Below, one piece after another: positions 23,357 through 33,700 of a DNA stretch of 64,000 bases. The stretch spans positions 19,023,273 to 19,087,272 of the forward strand of contig CM055114.1 in the NCBI GenBank assembly GCA_029204225.1. The letters run 5' to 3'. The notes beneath the pieces were generated by a model. That model saw only the letters and a program-made list of their open reading frames with translations. It searched no databases and was not told the origin of the DNA. The translations under genes and the position numbers were made by a program. Positions within the stretch are counted from its first letter, which is position 1; every line of letters starts with the position of its first letter. The DNA comes from Diphasiastrum complanatum (lineage: Eukaryota > Streptophyta > Lycopodiopsida > Lycopodiales > Lycopodiaceae).

Positions 23357-24421
23357 CAAGAAGAAATATCAAGCCCTGAAATCCTTAGGATTCAAGCCAC
23401 TAATGGCTAATTCCAATGTCTACATGAGAATTACAGATGGGAAGATCATCATTGTAGGTTTGTATGTGGACGACACTCTGATACTCTGCAAAAGTGAGAG
23501 ACTTATTGCTGAAGTAAAGAATGCTATCTCGAGACATTTACCTTGGCTTACAGATTGACAGAGACTGTGAGGGAGGTAAATTGTACCTTCATCAGTCCAG
23601 ACATACCCAAAAAATTCTAGAAGATTTTGAGATGTTGAATTGCAAAGGAGAGAATACTCCAATGTTTGTAGGAACAGTATTGACGAACGAAAATTGTTCA
23701 AGGACTGAAGAAGAGAGAGAATTGATACAGCTCACACCATACATGAAACTGATAGGATCGTTGATGTACCTTGAAGATAACACATGTCCTGACATTGCTT
23801 ATGCCATGTTCAAGATGAGCCAATTTTACACGAATCCAGGCTCAACACATTGGAAGATTGCAAAACGAATTTTGCAATATCTTCAATTATTAACTAAGGA
23901 TTATGGTTTGTGTTATTGTCATGATGCAGGATTTCAGATGCTTTCCTACAGTGATGCTAGCTGGGCATCCCTCAAGGACGACTGCAAATGTGTCTCTAGA
24001 GAATGCACCATCACGTCAAGTGCAGCAATTCTCTGTGTTAGCAAGAAGCAGACCATTGTAGATTAGTCATCCTGCGAAGCAGAGTATGTTGCAACAGCAA
24101 AGATGGCCAACAAAATAATTTGGCTCAAAGAGTTCTTTGACAAACTGGGAGAAACGAGGAATGAACCTCTGGTTTTGCAGATGGAAAACACATTTGCAAT
24201 ACATCTGACAAAAGACCCTGTGTTTCACTCAAGGAGGTAACGCATTGCGATCAAGTACCACTTGATAAGGGATTTGATTGGGAAGAAGATGTTGCAAACT
24301 ACCTTCATTGGAATGAAGGAGATGGTAGCTGACATTTTCACAAAGGCCTTAGACAAAGGTCTATTCGAGAAATAGAGGAGCAGCCTTGGAGTTGTCAAGC
24401 TATCATGCTTTGAAAGGGAAC
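23357..24421 (+). pseudogene. copia A reverse transcriptase palm and RNase H
   Basis: Coding resumes after the CACTA terminus with LGFKPLMANSNVYM and the intact catalytic box LYVDDTLILC near 23461-23490. A frameshift follows, then the open frame 23521-24066 holds YLGLQIDRD, HTQKILEDFEML, NTPMFVG, GSLMYLEDNTCPDIAYA and SYSDASWASLKDD. The RNase H part goes on past a stop at 24064 with SSCEAEYVATAKM and EMVADIFTKALDKGLF to about 24375. About 170 residues of the reverse-transcriptase N-terminus are missing between 9912 and 23357. Confidence 0.9.
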
Positions 24422-24713
24422 TGAAGATACAAAATGTTTTTAGTGCCAAAGCCTTGTTAGCTCTCCACTCCGATTTTGACAGAAAAGACACAAGAAATGA
24501 AATTGTTCGCGAACAATTTCACAACACATGACACGAAATTGTTTCGTGACACAAAATCATTCTTGCTCCATGAACGGCCAAGAAGATCAACCAAGTACCA
24601 AGGGGTACAAATATTTGATCAGATATCATGACATCAGCAGAAGCACTCAAGGTCATGGCCCACCAAAGTTCTAGATGAAATTTGCATTTTTTGAGTGCAC
24701 ATTTTTCGTATCA
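24422..24713 (+). repeat. 3' LTR of copia A, internally deleted
   Basis: It starts TGAAGATACAAAATG, matches the 5' LTR through TCAGCAGAAGCACTC near 24645, then jumps to the last 55 bases and ends TTTTTCGTATCA. Compared with 659 bases for the 5' LTR it has 292. A polypurine stretch GAAAGGGAAC precedes it. Confidence 0.9.
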
Positions 24714-24718
24714 TTAGC
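24714..24718. repeat. target-site duplication TTAGC, right copy
   Basis: TTAGC follows the 3' LTR and equals 6032-6036. Removing copia A plus one copy rejoins the gypsy reading frame (QLQKALA to RSENL). Confidence 0.9.
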
Positions 24719-24956
24719 CAGATCAGAAAATCTGGTAGGAGATAATATTCTAGTTCTCCCATTGGATTCTTAGCAACCTCCACATGAACCAAAGGAGATT
24801 CTTGATAGTAGAAAGACGTAAACTCGTCATACTCTATATCGAGAGTATCTAGTCAAGTGGAATGATCAGCCTGTTGAGAATGCCACTTGGGAAAGAGACA
24901 ACGTCCTTCGCATGATTTTTCCAAACTTTGTCTTAGAGGACCAATACAATTCTTAA
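24719..24956 (+). pseudogene. chromodomain of the split gypsy element
   Basis: The frame reads RSENLVGDNILVLPLDS, a stop, PPHEPKEILDSRKT, a stop, then TRHTLYREYLVKWNDQPVEN and ATWERDNVLRMIFPNFVLED, ending at a stop at 24954. YLVKW followed by P-x-E-x-ATWE is the core of the chromodomain carried at the integrase C-terminus of chromoviruses, which steers integration to particular chromatin. Two internal stops make it inactive. It is separated from its integrase by 18.7 kb of later insertions. Confidence 0.9.
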
Positions 24957-25270
24957 GGGGGAGGGAGTGTTACGAGCATGTAACTAGTGCCAAACCCTAA
25001 AGAATACAGGAGGTCAGATACCACAATCAAGGACGTGTCTAGCATACACGTCCAATAGGGCAAGATAGTGTGAGCAGTGTGCCCCGACATTGTCCATAGC
25101 CATGGCGGGCCTAACATAGCCTAGGGACCCTATCAATAGGATAGGGCACCACGTTGGGTCCTGACGTACAGTCGGCCATGTCAAAGCCATGTGGTTGACA
25201 CTTGGCAGTGTGCATGCTACCAGGTCTCACATTGGGCTAGGAGGGGCTTGCTCCATATCAGGGAGTAGGC
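24957..25270 (+). repeat. gypsy polypurine tract and start of 3' LTR
   Basis: AAGGGGGAGGGAG ends at 24967, followed by TGTTACGAGCATG, the start of the LTR. Its end cannot be set without the second LTR. Confidence 0.7.
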
Positions 25271-25274
25271 AAGG

Positions 25275-25745
25275 TTGGGTGGATCAGTTAGTGTTTGTCC
25301 TACTATGGTGTTTAGATCTCTAACAGCTCCTCCTTTCCATCAGGGTCTATCCGGCAGGAGTCCCTCCCCTGCGCACTCTAATGCTAGTGCCTCTTCCTCA
25401 CATTCTGGCCGAGAAAAGAGAGATTATAGGAGGAGTCGCCTCAGCAGTGACTCTTGTTGTGGCAGTGACGCCGACCATGTTGAACTTCACACATCCTCGA
25501 GTCACGCACGTCCTGCTAGCAGGCCTCATCGTAGAAATTTTTTAATTCGAGAAACCCTAACCCAGGAAGCAACGTGGATGGTGTGTGATACTATGACTCC
25601 TACATCTATCACACCTGATTATCTCGACACCCCCACACTCTCTGAGGTTCAACAACAACAAAAAGAAACATTTGGATCAACAAGCCATTTGCATCAAAGT
25701 ACTATGAACAGATTCTATGAAGCAAAACAAAATACTCATCTTTGA
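25275..25745 (+). CDS. hypothetical Ser/Arg-rich ORF, possibly spurious
   Basis: The 156-codon frame starts MGGSVSVCPTMVFRSLTAPP, is rich in Ser, Arg and His in its middle (SNASASSSHSGREKRDYRRS), and ends in a Gln-rich part (LSEVQQQQKETFG). I recognise no domain. It begins within or just after the gypsy LTR. A T-rich stretch followed by AG at about 25340 could be an acceptor site, so this might be an exon of a degraded gene or a captured fragment. There is no independent support. Confidence 0.25.
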   Translation: MGGSVSVCPTMVFRSLTAPPFHQGLSGRSPSPAHSNASASSSHSGREKRDYRRSRLSSDSCCGSDADHVELHTSSSHARPASRPHRRNFLIRETLTQEATWMVCDTMTPTSITPDYLDTPTLSEVQQQQKETFGSTSHLHQSTMNRFYEAKQNTHL

Positions 25746-25951
25746 TTATATTATATACTCTGTACGATCAATCCAATCTCCATGCTTGTATGCTTGATTC
25801 AAATTTGGAAATGCCACTCATTTTTTGATTCCAATAGGTAGTTGGTGCTCATATTTCCATTCCAATGTGAAGATGGCATTCACAATTGGAGATGGGACCC
25901 ATATTTTCATTCTCGTGGAAGGAATGCATATGTAAACATTTTGCAAAAATG

Positions 25952-27244
25952 TGACACTGTATTTCTACACGCAATTTATGACAGACGAAAAATGTGACAC
26001 TTGCTTTTAAAATTGTGAAGGTTGCCCTTAAGTAAAAGCAAAGGCCAAAAACCGAGTGTCGTGACAACCGTCTGCAAATTTACAAGGGATTCCAATTATA
26101 GACCATTACGTCTTCATGCTCCAACAATGAACCGGTCTACTGATCAGTTTAGCAGGTGTTAACTATCTTGTAATTGTAAAGTTAAGATAACACAAGATCT
26201 TCTAGCTGTTATATAAGTAAATGAGCGATTGAAGGAATAGTATAGGCAGATCTACTCAGTGTTCACATTCTTCCTGCAGTAGGCAATAGCAGTTGACATT
26301 TCTATATCAGTGATTCATGTAGTATTACTGATGTGATGCTTCCCCTTCCATCACTTACTATTTTGCAATATTCTACAATGTGACACAATGCTACGAATTC
26401 ATGTTTCTTTCTGTAATGGTCAGCAGTAGCTAACATTTCTATGTTAGTGATTTACAGTAGCTGACATTTCTATGTCAATGATTCTCACAACGATATTACA
26501 GTTGTGCACAAATGTATTGTCCATACAATCATTTGATGTACAGAATCTATTGTGCCATTCATTTTTGTTATTGCAAGAATGCTATTGTTTATGTCTTGTT
26601 TCAGCTCGATGCATGGCGATCTATGACACCTTAGTCACTATCTTAATCTCTTGCATTTGTGACTGTTAAGTAGCTCTCTTTCTAAGTGATTGCGTCCACT
26701 GATCACAGGTAGTTCTAGCCATTGTTAGAACGATTCATGCACAAGCAACGACATTCTTGAACATGCACCGTACATGACCCATTCACTACAATGAAACGCT
26801 CCCTCACACTAATGACTCACATAGTTCATTCATTTGTAACATGTGAGATAGACATTGTAGATGCTTTCACGCATTGATTAATTCTTTTTGACAGATTGTC
26901 AGTAACAGGTTCATAACCTTTACAGATTGTGATTAGTCTTGCGAAGCACGTGGTTACGTCCGCTATTGATTTGTGCTCACCTACATTATTGACCTATATA
27001 TTTTGTTATACTTAATCTGATTACACCTCTGTTTGGTTCTGCGTTCAAATTTGTGTCAATACTGTGATGCTTTTTCATGTTCTGTCTGGCCATCTGATTG
27101 ATTTGTCTGGTTCTCCACCCATCACTTCCACTACCACCACGCATTAAAGCTCTAAAATTATCACATTCTTGTGTTCGCCTACTAAGTCACTAGTAGTGCA
27201 CGCACCGAGAGAATTGAAGGTACTAATGATCATCCTTCCCCTCA
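25952..27244 (+). repeat. left LTR of the short-core element
   Basis: It contains the words TAACATTTCTATGTTAGTGA and TGACATTTCTATGTCA, imperfect palindromes repeated with variation at about 26294, 26432 and 26462. Their counterparts are in the right LTR near 28055, 28188 and 28215. Confidence 0.75.
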
Positions 27245-27255
27245 TTTCTTCGACA

Positions 27256-27267
27256 TGGTATCAGAGC
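27256..27267 (+). promoter_or_regulatory. primer-binding site, short-core element
   Basis: TGGTATCAGAGC is the initiator-Met tRNA complement, placed 11 bases inside the left LTR end. Confidence 0.85.
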
Positions 27268-27620
27268 CGATTATGGACCTCACATGCTATCTTGAATCTC
27301 TGTGTGAAATAGATTTGTCATTTGTTACATTTGGAGGTTTTTTTTTGTCACCATTTCAGATCTTTTAAGATCTAATAATCGACTTGAAATGAGTTCATAG
27401 TATGTGTGAAAAGATTTTATATTTTAAGACATTGTCTTAAGCTGTCAATATCGATTTTTTTTCTGCTATCCAACATTATTTACAAGCAAGAACAAGCTAT
27501 CAAAGTGATTATGTCAAAGCCGTCTGAGGAAAGAGGTTACATTCCTCAAAAAGAGGTTTCATTCCCCTGAAGATCAGAATCAAAGAGTTTTTAATCCTCA
27601 ATTACATCTTTGATATAACA

Positions 27621-28971
27621 TGACACTGCATTTTTACATGCAATTCCTGACAAGCGAAAAATGTGACATTGCATTTTTTCATGCATTTTCTGACAGGTGA
27701 ACATGCGAAAAATGCAAAAAATGCGACACTGCATTTTTCCACGCAATTTATGACACGCAAAAAATGCGACATTTGCCTTTAAATTGTGAAGGTTGCCCTT
27801 AAGTAAAAGCAAAGGCCAAAATCCAAGGAGTGTCACGACGACCGTCTATAAATTTACTAGGGATTCCAATTATAGACCATTACGTCTTCATGCTCCAACA
27901 ATGAACCAGTATATTTATCAATTTAGTAGTTGTAATTGTATAGTTAAATTAACACAAGATCTTCCAGTTGTTATATAAGTAAATAAGCGATTGAAGGAAT
28001 ATTATAGGCGGACTTGCTCAGCATTCACATTCTTCCTGTAGCAGGCAATAATAGCTGACATGTCAGTGATTCATGTAGTATTACTGATATGATGTTTCCG
28101 CCTTCCATCACTTATTATTTTGTAGTATTCTACAATGTGGCACAATGCTACGAATTCACGTTTCTTTCTGTAATAGTTAGCAGTAGCTAACATTTCTATG
28201 TTAGTGATTTATAGTGGCTGGCGTTTCCATGTCAGTGATTCTCACAACGACATTGCAGTTGTGCACAAATGTATTGTCCATCCAGTTATTTGATGTACAT
28301 AAGCAAGAATGCTATTGTTTATGTCTTGTTTCAGCTCAGTGCATAGTGATCTATGACACCTTAGTCACTGGCTTAATCTCTTGCATTTGTGACTATTAAG
28401 TAGCTCTCTTTCTGACTAATTGCGTCCACTGATCACAAGTAGTTCTAGCCACCATTAGAACGATTCATGCACGAGCAACGACATTCTTAAACACACACTG
28501 TACATGACCCATTCACTGCAGTAAAACGCTCCCTCACACTAATGACTCACAGAGTTCATTTATTTGTAACATGTGAGATAGACATTGTAGATGCTTTCAT
28601 GCATTAATTTCTTTTTTCAGACAGATTGTCAGTAATAGGTTGATAGCCTTTACAGATTGTGATTAGCCTTGTGAAGCATGTGGTTACATCTGCTATTGTT
28701 TTGTGCTCATCTACATTATTGACCTGTATATTTTGTTATACTTAATCCGATTACATCTTTGTTTGGTTCTACGTTCAAATTTGTGTCAATACTGTGATGC
28801 CCTTCCATGTTCTTTCTGGCCACCTGATTGATTTGTATGGTTGTCTACTCATCGCTTACACTACCACCGCGCATTAAAGCTCTAAAATTATCATATTCTC
28901 GTGTTCACCTACTAAGTCACCAATAGTGCACGCACATAGAGAATTGAAGGGACTGATCCTCCTTCCCCTCA
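27621..28971 (+). repeat. right LTR of the short-core element
   Basis: It starts with three tandem copies of a 40-60-base unit (TGACACTGCATTTTTACATG and variants, 27621-27770) where the left LTR has one. The rest parallels the left copy, with small deletions such as that near 28302. Confidence 0.75.
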
Positions 28972-29119
28972 TAGAATGCCCCACAGTAGACAACTACACA
29001 AACATTTCAAATTTTGATCATATAAAGAGAGCATTTTATTTCAACCTGTCTTACGAAAAACCTCCAAGAGCAAAAAAAAAAAAAACAATCAATAGTCAAA
29101 TTACACAAATGGGTATAGG

Positions 29120-29600
29120 GTAGACTTACAAAGTAGGCTCAAAAATATCCCTCGCTGCCACCGCCCAAGTGAGAAGCCCACGTGGTCTTTAGTTAGACTT
29201 TGATTGTCTCTCGCTGCTGCTTGAAGTATTCTGGATCATCTTGATACTCTTTCTTCTCATACTTCCAGTCCTCTTTCTCCACATGGGAAGGCCCGCCTCT
29301 CTCGGCTTTCACTGCATCTCAGATCTCCGATTTGTGGTGGCTCATCATAACTCCCATGCGGCTCCTCATCCATCTCTGTGTGGATTCCATGTCCTAGGAT
29401 GGGACATGGGACTCACTACACAGCTGGTCAATGACGTGACTCTTGCAGTCATCGTTGACATCGCACCAGTCATGAAAAATGAAATGAGCTCCCTCATGCG
29501 CGAGATGACCCTCTTACCATGGTTATTCTCAATGATGTGACCATCTCTGTCTATGTCATACGACGGTGGGATGGCAGCTAGTGGTGATGTGGCCATGGGA
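29120..29600 (-). pseudogene. second En/Spm-type ORF fragment
   Basis: The minus-strand frame from 29596 reads MATSPLAAIPPSYDIDRDGH and IIENNHGKRVISRMRE, similar in layout to DPHGNLIANKKGRVV of the ORF at 21492. Further left, in another frame, EYQDDPEYFKQQRETIKV is followed by a stop and TTWASHLGGGSEGYF, resembling the conserved C-terminal part of plant En/Spm-type proteins. Frames are broken between. The upstream codons (29600-29700) are Pro/Thr-rich. The assignment rests on pattern similarity only. Confidence 0.4.
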
Positions 29601-29689
29601 GTGTCTATGGGAGTGGCCTCTGGTATGGGAGATGTGGCTTTGGGAGTGTATGTGGGGGTGGCCTCAGGTATGGAAGATGCCCCGCCGAC

Positions 29690-29835
29690 GGGAGAATACT
29701 AATGCTTTTGGGTGTACGAACTGTACTGGAGGGGAGAATAGGCAAGGAGGGGGTACCGAGGGGAGAATAGCCAATGGGGAAGATCGGGATGGGAGAATAG
29801 ATGGGGGGGGGGGCTAGAGGGGAGTGGGCTAAAAA
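29690..29835. repeat. G-rich imperfect repeat
   Basis: Four to five units of GGGGAGAATAG-type sequence end in a run of G near 29805-29814. The opposite strand is correspondingly C-rich. No gene is visible here or in the rest of 29835-30258. Confidence 0.6.
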
Positions 29836-30258
29836 TCCCATGGTGAAACGTGACCCCACGGAGTATAGCCAATAGGACAAAACTCAGTGACAGTGGGTCG
29901 AAAGGGAGGAAAAATGTGAGGGGTGAAAGTGGGCGTGTCGATAATCTGAGATGTGACAAATGCAAGAGCGTTCACGACCATTTCAAGTTCAAGGAACAAT
30001 GATGATCCAAATTGAACCACATTGAGGAGTAGACATCAATAAGAGGCTCACTTGCCCCACAAGTGACTTGTATGTAACGAGAGGGTATCTCTTCTATGAA
30101 GACACGAAAGAGGACTATGGTGTATAGGCCCTTGGAAGTCCTCGAGTTTGATGGTTCGTAGCATCGAAGAGAGAAAATGATGCTGCTACTTCGGACTCAA
30201 CACTTCAAAGTTGTTACATTGTTTGAATCCAAACAAGAACGTCAATGACCTACACACC

Positions 30259-30263
30259 ATATG
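30259..30263. repeat. target-site duplication ATATG, LARD left
   Basis: ATATG (then C) precedes the element and recurs at 42477-42481 directly after it. Confidence 0.8.
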
Positions 30264-30783
30264 CATAAGGGAAGCTCCCTAAGATCCTGCTTACAAGATA
30301 AACCACAATGGAAAACACACTATGGAGCAACCATCTAACCAAGTAGAAGCAACCAATCAACTCAAGAAGCTTCACTCCCAAGCCAAGGAATAGGAAGCAT
30401 GAATGTAGGGTGAAACCCTGGCAATGAATCCATGATCACAATAATGAGTAGGGCGAGTTTGGCCTCAATATATAGAGCCAAAAGCAACCTGGGCACATAA
30501 TCGTGCATAGCCCTAAGAAACCTATAGATAGATTTTCCTAGAATAGAGTCCTAAGCATGGACCACCTATTCATAGAATTGTTATTGATAACTCTACACAT
30601 GCATACACTATCTCAAATTTTGCCTAAACTCCATTTAGTGTGTTTTGGGCCTCACAAGGATATTAGTTACTTTCGGGTCACATCTAGTATGACGTGGCAT
30701 GACTAAAAGCTTGATTTACTAGAGTACCGTGTATCGAAGATTAGGAGTATACTGAATTCTACTTATTGGCCATGGACATAACA
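30264..30783 (-). repeat. 3' LTR of the LARD
   Basis: It matches the other copy from AAGGGAAGCTCCCTAAGAT through GGCCATGGACATAACA. GTATGACGTGGCA occurs near 30689 on the plus strand. Confidence 0.85.
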
Positions 30784-33700
30784 TTCTTCCTCCTTAAACT
30801 GCTTCTATCCTTAGAAACTCTCTAAATAGGAAAGAATAACAGGAACAGTTCTTTTCACTTTAAATATCAACCTAGAAAATCATTATCCTTTTTTAAACTT
30901 TCACTTCAAACAAGTACTCAGAGATAATCCTATCTTCCAAATGATAATCTCTACACTGGAGAACAACTCAGGTTTGAAAAGTACACTAAGCGAGAAATGT
31001 TCCATCTGGAGTACATTCACCACAAGTTAGTAACATCACCTTCATGTAAAACACTTACATGAAACACTAGGTGAAATAACCTAACTTAAGAGATTAAAGA
31101 AATAATAAAATAATTACAATTTTAGTCTGAAATTATTCACAACTCTAACAGATAATTCATAAGCTTTGAAGTACAAATACCCTCAGAATCTAAATTCTAA
31201 GATACGATAATTTATTTAGCTAGAATCTCTAGGAGAATCATTAAGATATAAAATGATTAAAACTCAACTCTGAGTACCCTATATACTCTTTTGAGTTAAA
31301 TGCTCCTAAATCTAGCACCAAATACAAGAAAATAGCATTTATTCATCTTAATAGACTTGTTTATCTCCTAAGATAACTGGAGATCCAATCAGATGAAGAA
31401 CTATACTCAAGCATCTGCAAACCATAAATTGTAGTAGAATAGCATCCAATAGACTAATTAAATTCTCCACAAATAAGATAACTTATCTTGTGAGAATATT
31501 TGTGAGATCCATAGGCTCACAAATAAAATACTGGAGTAGAGAGATTCAAAACACTGATCTGAATTCGTACTCAAATAATAGATCAAGAATTAATCATCAC
31601 ACTTAAGAATCATGACAACTCCTTATAATCCTCTGACAACAATTTAGTATCTATTTATGATCCGTCAACCATAAATATTTAGATTCGTATGATTCGTCAA
31701 TCATAATTTTCTGGAATCCAAAACCATACCTAATCATTTACAGGATACTGAAGTATATGTCTCACATAACTCAGGAAAAGTAGAAAATACTAGATTTTAG
31801 GAATACTCTCCAATCAGGATTCTTTAATTGAAATGCGAGATATTCAAGTTCAATAAACCACTGGTAATTAAAGACAGAAAGCATACCAAATGACAATCAT
31901 CTTCAACTACATAAACTTTAGATTACAATCCAAAATCACATCTAGATACCCAAAGTAATGTTGAATATCAATTCAGTTGTCATTCTTGGATTCATTATGA
32001 TTCGTTATCCATTTGAGCTCTTTGGGATACAATCACTAATGAGCTGAGTCTATTCCTTAACTAAGGAATACTCTATCCCAAAAATATTGTATATCCAATG
32101 CACACAATTTTAAACTGATGAACGAAAATGATTCACTAATCATGAGTCTTACAAGCAATATAAATAAAAAGCCGTCATTTTTCAGTGAATCCACATACAC
32201 TAATCATTTTACCAATTAACTTCATCTTGGAATAATCAACTACTCAAGTTAATTGCCAATGATTCAGAAATCTCAAATGTCTAGGTGAAGGATTCAATTA
32301 TACTAGTATAGCACCACATTTAGATCCTTACCCAAATCATTTATAAGTTAATCCATAAATCTTATATACAAAGATTTGTTAACTCTGCAAGTATCTGTCA
32401 AAACAATACTTGACATATGCTTATGTTCGCCAACTAGGTTAAGTGCACCAGATAAACTTAGTAACTAGGACTACACAATAGATTCATACAAGATTAAACA
32501 TGCACATATGTGAATAATCTCAATATAACCCAGTACATAAACACATTTTTATCTGGCAGATTCCTCCAGAACCCACATATGTTACTCACATATCTCAGCT
32601 ACAAAATATTTTCTATTTCTTATGAGTAAATAACATATCTGAAAAATCTCTGAGACGAATTCAATCTCAACAGTTTTCCAATCCAATTTTTTTTAATAGC
32701 ATAATTTCTTCCACTCAAACAACCCTTCTCTTATCCTAGTATTAAAACTAAGATTAGGTTATTTCTATACAGAACTCTTAGACTTAAATTTTGATTAAAC
32801 TTACTTCTATTTCAATCATAATGGAATAGGTGAACCTTCGACCTTTTATTGTACTACTTATAGATAATGATTCAGATTCCAAACATGTTCTAGTTCTAGA
32901 CTGTCCACACAATCCCTAGAGAATTCCTCATATTCAAAAGTTTCATTTAGGCATCTTACTCTGAATCTATCTAAAATTCTTTTCAGATCCAATCTCATTT
33001 CTATACCTCACTTGGTTCTTTTCCAAAAACTACGCAACCAACAGATTTTCAAATAGAATTTTATTCCACTACTTCACCTCTCCTTTTAAAGAAATTATAA
33101 ATTTTAATAAAAGTTAACTAGAAAGATGATATATGAAAATATATAAATCTAAAAAAATCAGTATTAAGTGCTTCCACTAAAGAATTTCACTTCATTACAA
33201 ACAAGACTTCTCCTTCAAATGTTTTTAATCTGAGTGATAGAAACCATTATTCCATCGAAATCCATTTATGCAACAAAGAAATTCTATAGTTTAAGAAATT
33301 GAAACATTTTAACCTTAGAATTTATCTGAATTCCAAGTCTATTCACACAAGTAGTAATTTATATGACATAACAGTCTTTCAGAAGAATAGCTTCATGTTG
33401 GAAAGAATCATATAAATAGTCTGATGTCTTTTAAGAAATTATTAAAAAATAAAGGATTAATTAAGAAAGTGAGAAATAGATTTGAGGGCCTCTGATTTTG
33501 TAAATAATGAGATACCATATTAGGATCTAGATTAAATCTCAAAATTTTTCAAAATACCCCACATTTGATCGAATGGTTTTCGTCTTCTCTCATATCGCGA
33601 CTAGGTACTAAACACATCATTGATCATCAGATCTTTACAGTCCTAGAATTTTCTTTCCAAAATGATTGATGTCCCATACCATCAGCTTTTTCTTTCAAAA

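Larger units (their letters stand above)
25952..28971 (+). mobile_element. LTR pair around a 376-bp core (short non-autonomous element)
   Basis: Two direct repeats, 25952-27244 and 27621-28971, both begin near TGACACTG and end CCTTCCCCTCA. Between them are 376 bases that start, 11 bases after the first repeat, with the primer site TGGTATCAGAGC (27256-27267). There is no coding sequence apart from a possible gag start (MSKPSEE) near 27510. The structure is that of a TRIM-like or heavily deleted retrotransposon with unusually long LTRs. The LTRs differ at many positions, so it is old. I found no target duplication. Confidence 0.75.

Noticed and set aside
27621-27770. CRISPR-like array of repeated 40-60-base units
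   Set aside because: There are only three imperfect units with no constant repeat and variable spacer pattern. They are tandem duplications at an LTR start in plant DNA.
29605-29965. Proline/serine-rich minus-strand frames
   Set aside because: They are produced by the G-rich repeat. Two frames overlap with equal quality, and neither shows a domain.
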